From: Starkeya sp. ORNL1
GTDB lineage: Bacteria; Pseudomonadota; Alphaproteobacteria; Rhizobiales; Xanthobacteraceae
Length of the DNA stretch: 64,000 bases
Reading direction: 5' to 3'
NCBI RefSeq assembly: GCF_012971745.1
Contig: NZ_CP048834.1
Coordinates: 1,612,001 to 1,676,000 of the forward strand
Each line of letters starts with the position of its first letter. Position 1 is the first letter of the stretch. Position numbers and translations under genes: made by a program. Positions 15,775-26,523 of the stretch are shown here, in pieces. The notes under the pieces are model-generated. The model was not told the DNA's origin and ran no database searches. It saw nothing but the letters and a program-made list of their open reading frames with translations.

Positions 15775-16917
15775 ATGACCACTGCCGCCGAGGGCCGCGC
15801 CATCGTGTCGGACGAGAACCCCTTCTTCGTCACGCCAAGAGGCTTCTACCGCCGCTGGCTTGCCATGCTCGACGACCACGCCGAGTTGCAGGCCCATGTC
15901 GACAGCCTCAAAGCATCCACCGAGGACGAATGGGTGCCGGTCTGGCGCACTGCGGGCCGCACGCACGAGGACCGCGGCGACGCATTGGAGGCGCAGAAGG
16001 ACTATGAGGGTGCCCGCCGCGAGCATCTCATCGCCAAGACCTACTACGCCATCGCCCGCTTTCCGTGGGAGCTGTCGCCCTTGAAGCGCGACGTGAGCGC
16101 CGATTGCGCCCGCGCCTTCCGCAAGGCGAACGCCCACCTCGATCCGCCGGTGCAGGTGGTCGACATCCCCTGCGACGGCAAGTCGATCCGTGCTCACTTC
16201 CGCGCCCCGAGCGCGTCGAGGCCGGTCGGCGCGGTGCTCATCATGTGCGGCGCGGACGTCTTCAAGGAGGATCGCGGCTGGGCGAGCGACATGTGCATCG
16301 CCGAGGGCCTCGCCGCCCTCGTCATGGATGCGCCAGGCACCGGCGAGAACCCGTTTCCGTGGGCACCGGAATCGGTGAAGGCGTGGATGGCCGCGGTCGA
16401 CTGGATGGCCGCCCGTCCGGAAGTCGACGGCAACCGCATCGGCGCCTTCGGCATCAGCCGTGGCGGCTATTCGGTGATGCAGCTCGCCGGCGCCTATCCC
16501 GAGATGATCAAGGCAGTCGTCGCCTCCGCCGGGCATCCGTTCGGCTATGAGCTGACGCCCCAGGAGATGGACTGGGTCGTGGAGGGCCGCAGCCGCCGCT
16601 CGCTGTTCGTCTATGGCCCGCCCGGCAGCCCGCCGGCTTTTCCAAAATGGTCCAGGGAGAAGGAGACCGAGATCTTCGACCGGTGGTCGCTGAAGTCGCT
16701 TGGCCTCGTCGATCGCATCACCATGCCGACGCTCATGATCAACGGCAAGAACGACATCCTCGCGCCGATCGGCAACATCTACTACATGCTCGAGCACGGC
16801 CCGGTGACCGGCCGCGAGGCGCGGATCTACCCGGACGGCGGGCATTGTGCCTTCAAATACTACAAGGAATGGGCGCCCGCCTCGTTCAAATGGCTGGCCG
16901 ACAAGCTGTCGCGCTGA
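15775..16917 (+). CDS. Alpha/beta hydrolase (FrsA/DUF1100-like)
   Basis: A 380-residue soluble hydrolase. The nucleophile elbow is GISRGG, the acid lies in MINGKNDILAPIG and the base in the C-terminal GGHCAFK. The N-terminal about 150 residues are the helical extension found in FrsA-like and 2,6-dihydroxypseudooxynicotine hydrolase-like proteins. The start at 15775 is preceded by AGGAGG; the open frame further upstream is not coding. The substrate is probably a small ester or C-C bond, but this cannot be decided here. Confidence 0.85.
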   Translation: MTTAAEGRAIVSDENPFFVTPRGFYRRWLAMLDDHAELQAHVDSLKASTEDEWVPVWRTAGRTHEDRGDALEAQKDYEGARREHLIAKTYYAIARFPWELSPLKRDVSADCARAFRKANAHLDPPVQVVDIPCDGKSIRAHFRAPSASRPVGAVLIMCGADVFKEDRGWASDMCIAEGLAALVMDAPGTGENPFPWAPESVKAWMAAVDWMAARPEVDGNRIGAFGISRGGYSVMQLAGAYPEMIKAVVASAGHPFGYELTPQEMDWVVEGRSRRSLFVYGPPGSPPAFPKWSREKETEIFDRWSLKSLGLVDRITMPTLMINGKNDILAPIGNIYYMLEHGPVTGREARIYPDGGHCAFKYYKEWAPASFKWLADKLSR

Positions 16918-16976
16918 GCGGCCCGCTTGATGCGGGTGCACCCGGCGGCGATGTGCCGCCAGGTGCCGGGCGGGTC

Positions 16977-17456
16977 TCAACCGCGCCGGGCGGCCTCGAT
17001 CGCGGCGACGTCGATCTTCCCCATGCCCATCATGGCCTCGAAGGCGCGCTTGGCCTCGTCTCCGCCGGCTGCCATCGCCTCGGTCAGCACACGTGGCGTG
17101 ATCTGCCAGGACAGGCCCCATTTGTCCTGGCACCAGCCGCAAACATTCTCCTGTCCGCCATTGCCGACGATGGCATTCCAGTAGCGGTCCGTCTCTTCCT
17201 GGCTGTCGGTGGCAATCTGGAACGAGAAGGCCTGATTGTGCTTGAACGCGGGGCCGCCATTGAGGCCGAGACAGGGAATGCCGGCTACGGTGAACTCGAC
17301 TGTCAGGACGTCGCCCTTTTTGCCTGAGGGATAGTCGCTCGGCGCGCGGTGGACAGCACTCACCGCGCTGTCGGGAAAGGTCTCGGCATAAAAGCGGGCC
17401 GCAGCCTCGGCGTCCTTGTCGTACCAGAGGCAGATCGTATTTTTTGCAATTGGCAT
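16977..17456 (-). CDS. VOC/PhnB-like domain protein
   Basis: A 159-residue protein of the 3-demethylubiquinone-9 3-methyltransferase-like (PhnB) branch of the vicinal oxygen chelate superfamily. The pattern CLWYDKDAEAAARFYAETFP at the N terminus, then LNGGPAFKHNQAFSF and CGWCQDKWGLSWQI, are typical. Members of this group often sit near ECF sigma factors or SRPBCC proteins and have no established reaction. GAGAGGAA precedes the ATG at 17456. The next gene upstream on the same strand is an SRPBCC protein, a common partner. Confidence 0.85.
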   Translation of the reverse strand: MPIAKNTICLWYDKDAEAAARFYAETFPDSAVSAVHRAPSDYPSGKKGDVLTVEFTVAGIPCLGLNGGPAFKHNQAFSFQIATDSQEETDRYWNAIVGNGGQENVCGWCQDKWGLSWQITPRVLTEAMAAGGDEAKRAFEAMMGMGKIDVAAIEAARRG

Positions 17457-17610
17457 AGGTATTCCTCTCGATGTGAGCCAAGAAAACCATTCGCGTTTGC
17501 GCTCTATCGAAATAGGTCGCGAACCGCGCTGCTCCACCCCGGCAAGCATTGGTCGGCCGTCGGAATGCCGAGATTGACAACGCTCGCCCGAGCGTTGCGT
17601 GCGCGATGCG

Positions 17611-18054
17611 CTATTGATTGATCTCGGGCTCGACGAGCCTTGCCAGGTTGCGCAGCGATTCCTGCCAACCGAGATAACAAGCCTCCGCCGGGATCGCGTC
17701 CGGGATGCCCGCCTGCACGATTTCCAGCTCGGTGCCGACCGATACTTTCTTCAAGGTCACGGTCACCTGCATCTCGCCGGGCAGGCTGGGATCGTCGAAC
17801 GTGTCGGTGTAGCGCACGCGCTCGCCGACAACGAGTTCAACATACTCGCCACCGAAGGCGTGGCTATCGGTCGTCGTGAAGTTCCGGAAGGACATTCGGA
17901 AGGTGCCGCCGACCTTTGGCTCCAGATGGTGCACGGTGCAGGTGAAGCCGTTGGGCGGCAGCCATTTCGCGAGCGCGTCGGCCTCGACGAAGGCGCGATA
18001 GATTTTCTCCGGGCTGGTGGCCAGAACGCGGTGCAGGCGTACGGTGCTGGGCAT
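17611..18054 (-). CDS. SRPBCC / AHSA1-type START-fold protein
   Basis: A 147-residue protein of the AHSA1 family. It begins with VRLHRVLATSPEKIYRAFV and continues with ALAKWLPPNGF, VGGTFRMSF and a C-terminal LGWQESLRNLARLVE, all typical of this fold, which forms a deep hydrophobic ligand pocket. GAGGA lies nine bases before the ATG. The PhnB-like gene follows at a distance of 154 bp on the same strand, a frequent pairing. The ligand is unknown. Confidence 0.85.
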   Translation of the reverse strand: MPSTVRLHRVLATSPEKIYRAFVEADALAKWLPPNGFTCTVHHLEPKVGGTFRMSFRNFTTTDSHAFGGEYVELVVGERVRYTDTFDDPSLPGEMQVTVTLKKVSVGTELEIVQAGIPDAIPAEACYLGWQESLRNLARLVEPEINQ

Positions 18055-18178
18055 GCGCGTTGATCCTCATGAATGCTCGATCCATGTTGCAAGGACGAAC
18101 GAGGCTTCGCCACTCCGACACCAGGCTTTCAGATTTCCAATGGCAGCGCCGCCGTCAGCTGCTTGATAAGCCGGCCCC

Positions 18179-19801
<1,623 letters not shown>

Positions 19802-20005
19802 GCGCGCGCGGTGCCTTCAGGGATTTAGCCCGCGCAGATAAGCCATCCCGACCCCGCGCGGAAGGTGACGCGGGGGCGCATGGCCGGATTTGACGTGGCG
19901 GAGGCGTTATAATGCCTTGCCGGCCTGTCCATCCTCGAAGGCCGCCGCCGGCGCTCCGCACGAAGGTGACGCCGGACCGCATGCCGTGCCGACCACGGCA
20001 TGCGG
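19802..20005. other. Intergenic region between ABC-F and the MBL/S8 island
   Basis: About 200 bp with imperfect repeats of the kind GAAGGTGACGC (near 19860 and 19963) and the palindrome GACCGCATGCCG...CGGCATGCGGTC around 19975-20006. The latter can form a hairpin just after the MBL gene and may end its transcript. I see no gene. Confidence 0.4.
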
Positions 20006-21517
20006 TCAGAAGCGCGATCGGAACGTCTTTACGGCCCAGGAGCCGTCGCCCTCGTTCATCGTTGCCGTGAGTATCGTGTCACCATCCGTCCGCACGTTGA
20101 CCAGACCATAAATGAGGCCCGCCACCAGTTTCGTGCGCGATAGCACGCGCTGTTTCTTTGCCGGACGCAGTGCGCCCGGCTTGGTCTCGGTGAATTCGAT
20201 GGTGACGCGCTGCAGTTCGTTCGCTTCGATCCGCTGCTCCTGGTCGCTATCGGGGTCGCTAATCCGCAAAGCCTTCGGATTGCCGATGGAGACCGAGCGC
20301 GCCAGCTCGGTGGAGTAGACGAGAGGCGTGATGATCTCGTCGTCCTCAATGGAGAGATGTCCGACGGCGCCGCTGGCGGCGACCACACGCGGCTTGGGAT
20401 GATCATGCCCCTCGCCGTCACCGGAGCTGATGATTGTCGCCGCCGGCGCCATGGCCTGAAGGAAGGCGTATGACACATCTTCGCTGCCATGGTGGCAGGC
20501 CTTGGCGACATCGCATTGAAACTCCAGCCGGCGGCCGGTGTAGAAATCGAGCAAAGCCTGCTGGCTTGTCTTGTTCAAGTCGCCGGTCAACAAGATCCGC
20601 GCGCGGCCAAAATCCATGCGCAGCAGGACGCTGTTGCCGTTCGTGGTCTTGGAATCCGCCCCCAGTTTCTGGAGGCCCGGCTGGCCATCGACGTCGAATT
20701 CGACGGGACCCAGAACATGGATGACCGGGCCATTGTCGTCGGGTCCGAAGCCGGGCAGGAATGGCGTGACGTGGCTGAGCCGGGTGATCGAGGTGGGCTG
20801 GCCGTCAGCGCGCCGCGCCGCCACCACCTTCCCGATGAAATTGCCCCAGGCACCCTGAAGCCTGGAGCCGCCCGGGCCGGCAGCGTTTTCGGCCGAGGCC
20901 CGGTCGCCGAGCAATTGCACCTGGTACTGCGCGTCGCCTCTCACCACGGTACGACCCAAAGTGCGATCGGTACCGTCCGGCTTGGTCCACCATGAAATGC
21001 CGGCGTGATAGAAAGCCTCGACATGGATTTCCTGGGTGTCGAGTTCGCCTTCCTGCGCCGTGTCCAGGAGATCGGCAAGGCCGCCATAGTGATCGAAATC
21101 ATTGTGAGACGCGATCATGGCGTCGAGCGTGATTTCGTCCAGGCCGTAATCCTCAAAGAACTTCCAGTCCACAAAATCGGCCGCGCTCTTGCCGGTATTC
21201 TGCGCGCTGCGAGGATGGCCGCCATCGATCATGATGTGCCGGAAGTCAGGGGTCTTGATCAGCACGCCGTCGCCTTGGCCGACATCGATGAAATACACCT
21301 CCAGAAGAGACTTGCCGCCCCTCAGCGCATCCTCGTCGATCCAGCCGGCTCGCTCGCGGCCGCGTGCCCTGACGCGGAGGCGGCCATTCTGGCGCTCTCC
21401 AAGAAGATGGACGCCATCGCCCCATAACAGATAGCCGGCTGTCTTTTCTCCCGTCGAGTCGACAAAGAGATCTGCGGACTTCGCCCCGATAAACGCATCG
21501 AAATCAGGTTTCGCCAT
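20006..21517 (-). CDS. ComEC-like MBL-fold hydrolase with N-terminal SH3-like domain
   Basis: A 503-residue cytoplasmic protein. Residues about 10-70 resemble a bacterial SH3 domain (DSTGEKTAGYLLWGDGV, then GRERAGWIDEDAL). From about 75 an MBL domain of the ComEC/Rec2 soluble type begins with YFIDVGQGDGVLI, followed by MIDGG, SHNDFDHYGG (the HxDxDH form), LLTGDLN and CHHGSEDV, with a later SGDGEGHDHPKP that supplies further ligands. It is therefore probably an active nuclease or phosphodiesterase. It has no signal peptide or membrane part. It is divergent from the S8 protease/MBL pair and shares a 171-bp intergenic region with it. MAKPDF at 21517 is the likely start. Function in the island is unknown. 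Confidence 0.82.
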   Translation of the reverse strand: MAKPDFDAFIGAKSADLFVDSTGEKTAGYLLWGDGVHLLGERQNGRLRVRARGRERAGWIDEDALRGGKSLLEVYFIDVGQGDGVLIKTPDFRHIMIDGGHPRSAQNTGKSAADFVDWKFFEDYGLDEITLDAMIASHNDFDHYGGLADLLDTAQEGELDTQEIHVEAFYHAGISWWTKPDGTDRTLGRTVVRGDAQYQVQLLGDRASAENAAGPGGSRLQGAWGNFIGKVVAARRADGQPTSITRLSHVTPFLPGFGPDDNGPVIHVLGPVEFDVDGQPGLQKLGADSKTTNGNSVLLRMDFGRARILLTGDLNKTSQQALLDFYTGRRLEFQCDVAKACHHGSEDVSYAFLQAMAPAATIISSGDGEGHDHPKPRVVAASGAVGHLSIEDDEIITPLVYSTELARSVSIGNPKALRISDPDSDQEQRIEANELQRVTIEFTETKPGALRPAKKQRVLSRTKLVAGLIYGLVNVRTDGDTILTATMNEGDGSWAVKTFRSRF

Positions 21518-21688
21518 TTGCGTGTCCCCCCGCGGGCACATGATGCCACCTGAAGTTGTTTACGTAAATGGAGCACAGCCAACTCCCGTTGCCGAGTGCG
21601 GAGCTTGCACGCTCTTCCACGACCCTGTAGCGCGACTACCGCAATACGTGCTTGACTGTGCCGGACCAGCCGACTCCAGGGGGGCGTT

Positions 21689-23521
21689 GTGGCTAGGGTC
21701 GCCGATGATCTCGTTCGCCGGATTCTGTTCGATGGGCGCGCCGGGCTGCGGCTGCTCAATGAATCCGCCGTGCAGGTGGATGTCTGGATCGCCTTCGCCG
21801 GCAAGCCGGCCGATCCGGTCGACCTCCTGCTGACTCCGCTCGACACCACGCCGGCGGCCACTCTCGCCCGCGTGCTGCACAAGGCGCTGGACGGCGTGCC
21901 GACGAAGGTGCCGCGCCATATCGCGCCGCTGGAGGCCACGGTCGCGATCCGGCTCGGCTTCGAGGAGTTCGTCAGCGAGGTGCTGCCGTGCACCGGGCTC
22001 GACCTCGACGCTGCCTTCGACGACCTGCGCACCTTGATGCTGGCGCGCCGCGGCGGCGACATGGTGGCCCCGCTCACCGCGCGGGATCTCGCCGCCTTCA
22101 TCGATGTCAGCCGCGGCCGGCTATCGCCGGAGGTCCGCGCCGCGCTGCTGGTCACCTTGCTGCTGCTGGCCCGCAAGCTGGATGCTGGCCTGCTGATTGC
22201 GAGCAACGATCAGTCCTCGATGCCGGTGATGGCCGGCACCGCCGGCGACATGCCGCTGCCGCTGGAGCGCGATCTCAGGCCACCCCTTGCGCGGGTCGAC
22301 CCGTTGATCTGGCGGGTGGCGCTGAACCGGCAGGTGGTGCCGCTCTCGCTCTCGGTTTCCACCATCAAGGCGGACGCGGCGCAGCGGGTGTTCGACATTG
22401 ATTGCCGCAACCTGACCTGGGCGGTGATCGATTCCGGCATTGACGGCTCCCACCCGGCGTTCCGCGACCACGCCGCCGGCAATTTCGCCACGCGCGTGGA
22501 CAACGCCTATGATTTCGCGCGGATGCGGGCGCTCGCCTCGTTCGACACGCTCGCCGATGCCGGCCAGCGCGCGGCAATCCTCGCCGAGATCCAGGGCAAG
22601 CTGCTGATCGACGCCAACGCGGCGGCCGCCCTGCTCGCCCGGCTGCAAGCCGATGCGCAGGAAGGCCGGCCCTATGACTGGGATGCGCTCTCCAGGCTGC
22701 TGGAAGTGGCGCCCGACCGGCTCGACGCCGTCGCCGACGACAAGCCGGACGGCCATGGCACCCATGTCGCCGGCGTGCTGGCCGGGGATTGGCGCGAGGA
22801 TGGCGGCGAGGTGTTCCGCGGCGTCTGCCCCAATCTGCGGCTGCTCGATCTGCGGGTGCTCGGCGACACCGCCACCGATACCGAGTTCGCGGTGATCGCG
22901 GCGCTGGAATTCGTGCGCTGGATGAACGGGCGCAACCGCTTCATGAGCATCCACGGGGTCAATCTCTCCATCGGCCTGGTGCATGATCGCGACAATTATG
23001 CCTGCGGGCGCACCCCGGTGTGCCTTGCCTGCGAGGCCACCGTCGCCTCCGGCGTCACCGTGGTCGCCGCCGCCGGCAATTGGGGCGCGCAGCGCTTCAC
23101 CACCCATGATGGCGACTATGCCGGCTATGCCTCGATCTCCATCGCCGATCCCGGCAATGCGGCGTCGGTCATCACGGTGGGTTCCACCCATCGCGAGCGG
23201 CCGCACGAATATGGCGTCAGCTTCTTCTCCTCGCGCGGGCCGACCGCGGACGGGCGGGCCAAGCCCGACGTGGTGGCGCCGGGCGAGCGTATCGACGGGC
23301 CGCTGCCCAATCTCGGCTTCGGGCGGCTCGACGGCACCAGCATGGCGGCGCCGCATGTTTCCGGCGTCGCCGCGCTGCTGATGGCGCGGCATCCGGAAAT
23401 GGTCGGCGATCCGGCCCGGGTGAAGTCGGTCATCATCTCCAGCGCCACCAGCCTCGGCCGCGAGTCCTATTTCCAGGGCGCCGGCCTCGTCGACGCGCTA
23501 CGCGCCCTGCAAACGGTGTGA
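21689..23521 (+). CDS. Cytoplasmic subtilisin-like serine protease (S8)
   Basis: A 610-residue protease without signal peptide. Residues 1-235 are an unrecognised, partly helical domain. The S8 domain follows with a complete catalytic set: Asp248 (VIDSGIDGSHP), His356 (DGHGTHVAG), the oxyanion Asn464 (AAAGNWG) and Ser551 (GTSMAAPHVSG). Between Asp and His there is an extra, largely helical insert of about 100 residues. Translation starts at GTG 21689, after AGGGGGG. The MBL gene begins immediately at its stop codon, so both proteins are probably made together. Absence of export and of a prodomain suggests an intracellular protease that must be held in check, possibly by the N-terminal domain or the insert. 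Confidence 0.88.
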   Translation: MARVADDLVRRILFDGRAGLRLLNESAVQVDVWIAFAGKPADPVDLLLTPLDTTPAATLARVLHKALDGVPTKVPRHIAPLEATVAIRLGFEEFVSEVLPCTGLDLDAAFDDLRTLMLARRGGDMVAPLTARDLAAFIDVSRGRLSPEVRAALLVTLLLLARKLDAGLLIASNDQSSMPVMAGTAGDMPLPLERDLRPPLARVDPLIWRVALNRQVVPLSLSVSTIKADAAQRVFDIDCRNLTWAVIDSGIDGSHPAFRDHAAGNFATRVDNAYDFARMRALASFDTLADAGQRAAILAEIQGKLLIDANAAAALLARLQADAQEGRPYDWDALSRLLEVAPDRLDAVADDKPDGHGTHVAGVLAGDWREDGGEVFRGVCPNLRLLDLRVLGDTATDTEFAVIAALEFVRWMNGRNRFMSIHGVNLSIGLVHDRDNYACGRTPVCLACEATVASGVTVVAAAGNWGAQRFTTHDGDYAGYASISIADPGNAASVITVGSTHRERPHEYGVSFFSSRGPTADGRAKPDVVAPGERIDGPLPNLGFGRLDGTSMAAPHVSGVAALLMARHPEMVGDPARVKSVIISSATSLGRESYFQGAGLVDALRALQTV

Positions 23522-23523
23522 AA

Positions 23524-24810
23524 ATGGCGAAGACAGCAAAACGAGCTTCCCCGGCCTCCCCCCCGCGGGCGCGTCGCACCCCGGCCGCAGCCGCCGCGGA
23601 CACGGCGACGACCAAGAGCAAGACCGGCCTGATCTTCGAAGCGCTGCCGGCGCGCTATGGCGACTGCCTGCTGCTGACGCTGCCGGGTCCGGAGCGCCCG
23701 ATCCGGCTGCTGGTCGATGGCGGGCCGTCCGGGGTGTTCCGCACCTCGCTCAAGCCGCGCCTCGACGAGATATCGGCCGGCCCGCCGGCGGAGAAGCCGC
23801 TGGCCATCGACGCCGTCATGGTCAGCCACATCGACGAGGACCACATACTCGGCATCCTCGATCTGTTCGGCACCCTGCGCGACGCCGATGAGCGCCGGGC
23901 ACCGCGCGCCTACCAGCCGCGCTGGCTGCTGCACAACAGCTTCGACGGGCTGGTCGGCGAAGGCGAAGGCGGCGCGGCGCGTGCCATGAGCGGGGAGACG
24001 GTGCTGGCGAGCCTCAATGCCGTCTCCGGCGTGCTGCTGGACGACAAGGCGCACACCGCCCGTCTCGTGCTGCAAAGCTATGGCCAGGGCAGCAAGCTCG
24101 CCTCGCTGGCCGCGGCGCTCAAGATCAACCGCAACCCGCCGGATCAGGGCCTGATCCAGTTCACCACCGCGCAGCCGCGGGTGCTGCGGCTCGGCGATGC
24201 GACACTCACCGTGGTCGGGCCGCTGAAGGAGGAGATCGACGATCTGCAGAAGGAATGGGCGAAGTGGAAGGCGAAGCAGAAGGACAAGGACGCCACCGCC
24301 GCCCTCGCGGCCTATCTCGACAAGAGCGTGCCGAACCTTTCCAGCATCGTGGTGGTAATGGAATGCGGTAGCCGGAAGCTCCTGCTTACCGGTGACGCGC
24401 GGGGCGATCATGTTCTCGAAGGGCTGGAGGCCGCCAAATTGATGCCGGCATCCGGACCGCTGAAGCTCGACATACTGAAGCTTCCGCACCACGGCTCATC
24501 GCGCAATCTCGACGTCTCGTTCTTCAAGAAGATCCAGGCCGACCATTACGTCGCCTCCGCGGATGGCACTTACGGCAATCCCGACCGGGAGACGCTGGAG
24601 ATGATCGAGAAAGCCCGCCCGCAAGGCGGCTTCACGGTGCACCTGACCTACAGCGCGGAATCCTGCGACGCGACGCATAAGGATTGGCTGAAGGATCGCA
24701 AGGAGGGCCCCTTCGACCCCAAGAAGCACGCCATCGCCGACATTGTCGGGCGGTGGAAGTCCGAGGGAAAGATCAGGGTCGCGGAGGGCCCGGTGAGGCT
24801 GGCGCTATGA
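23524..24810 (+). CDS. ComEC-like MBL-fold hydrolase
   Basis: A 428-residue protein. A basic, Ala/Pro-rich N-terminal tail of about 30 residues precedes the MBL domain: IFEALPARYGDCLLL, LVDGGPSG, SHIDEDHILG (HxDxDH), LLTGDARGDH, LPHHGSSRN and ASADGTYGNPD. The helical insert KEEIDDLQKEWAKWKAKQKD lies in the middle. It is the same family as the divergent gene at 20006 but only distantly similar. It starts 2 bp after the S8 protease stop (ATG 23524; GTG 23518 is also possible), so it is translationally coupled. Its 3' end overlaps the convergent membrane hydrolase gene by 38 bp. A nucleic-acid or nucleotide substrate is likely from the family but unproven. Confidence 0.82.
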   Translation: MAKTAKRASPASPPRARRTPAAAAADTATTKSKTGLIFEALPARYGDCLLLTLPGPERPIRLLVDGGPSGVFRTSLKPRLDEISAGPPAEKPLAIDAVMVSHIDEDHILGILDLFGTLRDADERRAPRAYQPRWLLHNSFDGLVGEGEGGAARAMSGETVLASLNAVSGVLLDDKAHTARLVLQSYGQGSKLASLAAALKINRNPPDQGLIQFTTAQPRVLRLGDATLTVVGPLKEEIDDLQKEWAKWKAKQKDKDATAALAAYLDKSVPNLSSIVVVMECGSRKLLLTGDARGDHVLEGLEAAKLMPASGPLKLDILKLPHHGSSRNLDVSFFKKIQADHYVASADGTYGNPDRETLEMIEKARPQGGFTVHLTYSAESCDATHKDWLKDRKEGPFDPKKHAIADIVGRWKSEGKIRVAEGPVRLAL

Positions 24811-26302
24811 GCGGCGCGGGATAGTCGACGACCGGGCTCTCCGGCACGGGCTCGGCGACCGGCGCCGCGGGCTCCGGTATGATACGCTCGCCCAGCGTCT
24901 CCGCGTCGACCGGATTGAAGTCGGCCGCCGCGCCCCAGAGTGTCGCCTCGTCATGGCCGCGCAGATTGAGTGCGCGGCGCAGCGCGCGGATGGCCGGGCC
25001 GGCCTTTTCGGGCGCCGTCCAATAGGACAGATGGCGGAACCGCGGTGTGCCCATCGGCACCCGGATATCGCGCACGCCGGCGCCGAGCAGCGAGGCGACC
25101 GGGCCGGAGATGAAATCGCCGAACAGGCCCAGCGCACTCGGATAATAGATGTTGGTCCACACCGTCGGGGCGAACACCGCGCCATGGTGTGGCGTCCTGG
25201 TGTCGGCGTCCGGCGGATAGGAGAAGCGCGGCGGCTTCTTGCGCTCCAGAAAAGGCGGCACGGTCGGCGCCTCGCGCAGCGCCTTGCGCGCTTCGAGATC
25301 GGCCTCGTCCTTGCCGAGCAGCACGTCAGCCTTCGACAGCGGGCAGCCCATGGTGACGAAGTCACTGACCAGCCACAGCGGCTCGCCGGCCTTGTTCTTC
25401 ATCTTCGACAGTTCGGCGAAATAGGCGCGCTGCAATTCGCGATAGTCCGACAGGCCGTCCGGCGCGTCCTTGTTCAGCGTCGGGGTAATCTCCTCGAGCA
25501 ATGTGAGGAGTTGCATCGCCCTGGAATGCTTGCCGTGGCCGGCGAGCAGATCCTCGCTATGGAGCCGGCCCCAGGCGTGATTGAGGATATCGTAGCCGAT
25601 CACCGAGCCGAGCGAGTGGCCGGCCAGGATGATGCGGTCATATTGCCCGCTGGTGTGGAGCTTGGTGATGAGGTCGATGCCCGCCTCGCGGATCGCCTGG
25701 CGCGCGGCGACATTGCCCGGCGCCGGGCTCAGATAGCGGGCGGCATCGCCCAGCACGGGGACGATCCACACCGTGGCGAGGAGCGAGGCCGCGGCGACGA
25801 TCGCCGACAAGATGAAGGACGGCCAGCCGACCAGATCCCACAGCTTCAGCGCCGTGATCAGCACGAACACGCCGATGATGAGGGACAGGATTAGCCCGAC
25901 AATCCAGCCCGCCTTGAGGCGCGCCGGCACCCGCGACGGCGAGCGGACCAGCAGCCGCTTCAGCCAGCCAATGACGGCGCCGAGCGTGTTGCCCTGCATC
26001 ATGTGGGCCCAGTAGAACTCGAAGAAATCGACGCGCCGCCGCTTCTCGCCGCTCCAGTAGCGGGTGGTGATGCGGCGCAGTTCGAAGCTGCCGGTGATGC
26101 GGTCCGGCGTCGAATAGATCTGCGTCTGGCCTTCCGGGATCAGTTCCGGGTCTTTCGTCCAGGCGGCGTCGGCAAATCCGCGCAGCGTCTCCATCGGCCA
26201 TTGCTCGCCCATGCCGTGGATGAGCACCACCGCGGTCCTCTTGCCGTCGCGCGCCGGCGTGACGGCAGTGTCGGGTATGAAGGTCGTCGCGTCCGATTCC
26301 AT
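24773..26302 (-). CDS. Membrane-embedded alpha/beta hydrolase (lipase-like)
   Basis: A 509-residue protein. The N-terminal part carries VVLIHGMGEQWP, the oxyanion-hole strand of a lipase. Two membrane segments follow (about 135-155 and 163-185, LKAGWIVGLILSLIIGVFVL and FILSAIVAAASLLATVWIV), then the nucleophile elbow ILAGHSLGSVIGYD. The C-terminal region includes TPHHGAVF and a proline-rich tail. Insertion of two membrane helices between the first strand and the nucleophile is unusual for a lipase. The gene converges on the S8/MBL operon with a 38-bp overlap, so it belongs physically to the island. The substrate could be a lipid ester; that is inference. Confidence 0.75.
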   Translation of the reverse strand: MESDATTFIPDTAVTPARDGKRTAVVLIHGMGEQWPMETLRGFADAAWTKDPELIPEGQTQIYSTPDRITGSFELRRITTRYWSGEKRRRVDFFEFYWAHMMQGNTLGAVIGWLKRLLVRSPSRVPARLKAGWIVGLILSLIIGVFVLITALKLWDLVGWPSFILSAIVAAASLLATVWIVPVLGDAARYLSPAPGNVAARQAIREAGIDLITKLHTSGQYDRIILAGHSLGSVIGYDILNHAWGRLHSEDLLAGHGKHSRAMQLLTLLEEITPTLNKDAPDGLSDYRELQRAYFAELSKMKNKAGEPLWLVSDFVTMGCPLSKADVLLGKDEADLEARKALREAPTVPPFLERKKPPRFSYPPDADTRTPHHGAVFAPTVWTNIYYPSALGLFGDFISGPVASLLGAGVRDIRVPMGTPRFRHLSYWTAPEKAGPAIRALRRALNLRGHDEATLWGAAADFNPVDAETLGERIIPEPAAPVAEPVPESPVVDYPAPLIAPASPGPPRP

Positions 26303-26523
26303 TGATGCCGCCCCCGGCCAGAATTGTCGCCATGCCGAAGTGAAGCCGGCACGCTAATCATGGATTGTGATGCGACCAGAATACATGATTTTACGGCAGG
26401 CGATATTTGCATGATCGGCAAATGGCTAACGCGCATAGCTTCGCTATGGCCGCCTATACTGCCGGCCTCGCGACTAATCGGCGTGCGACGTGCCCCTGCC
26501 CTCACGAAGGCGGTCGGGGCGGC

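Noticed and set aside
22121..23392. 423-codon frame on the - strand
   Set aside because: Antisense to the S8 protease, which shows a full catalytic set in the other frame.
20006..24810. DNA-uptake (ComEC) function for the two MBL proteins
   Set aside because: Both resemble only the soluble MBL domain of ComEC; neither has the membrane channel, and no other competence gene is present.
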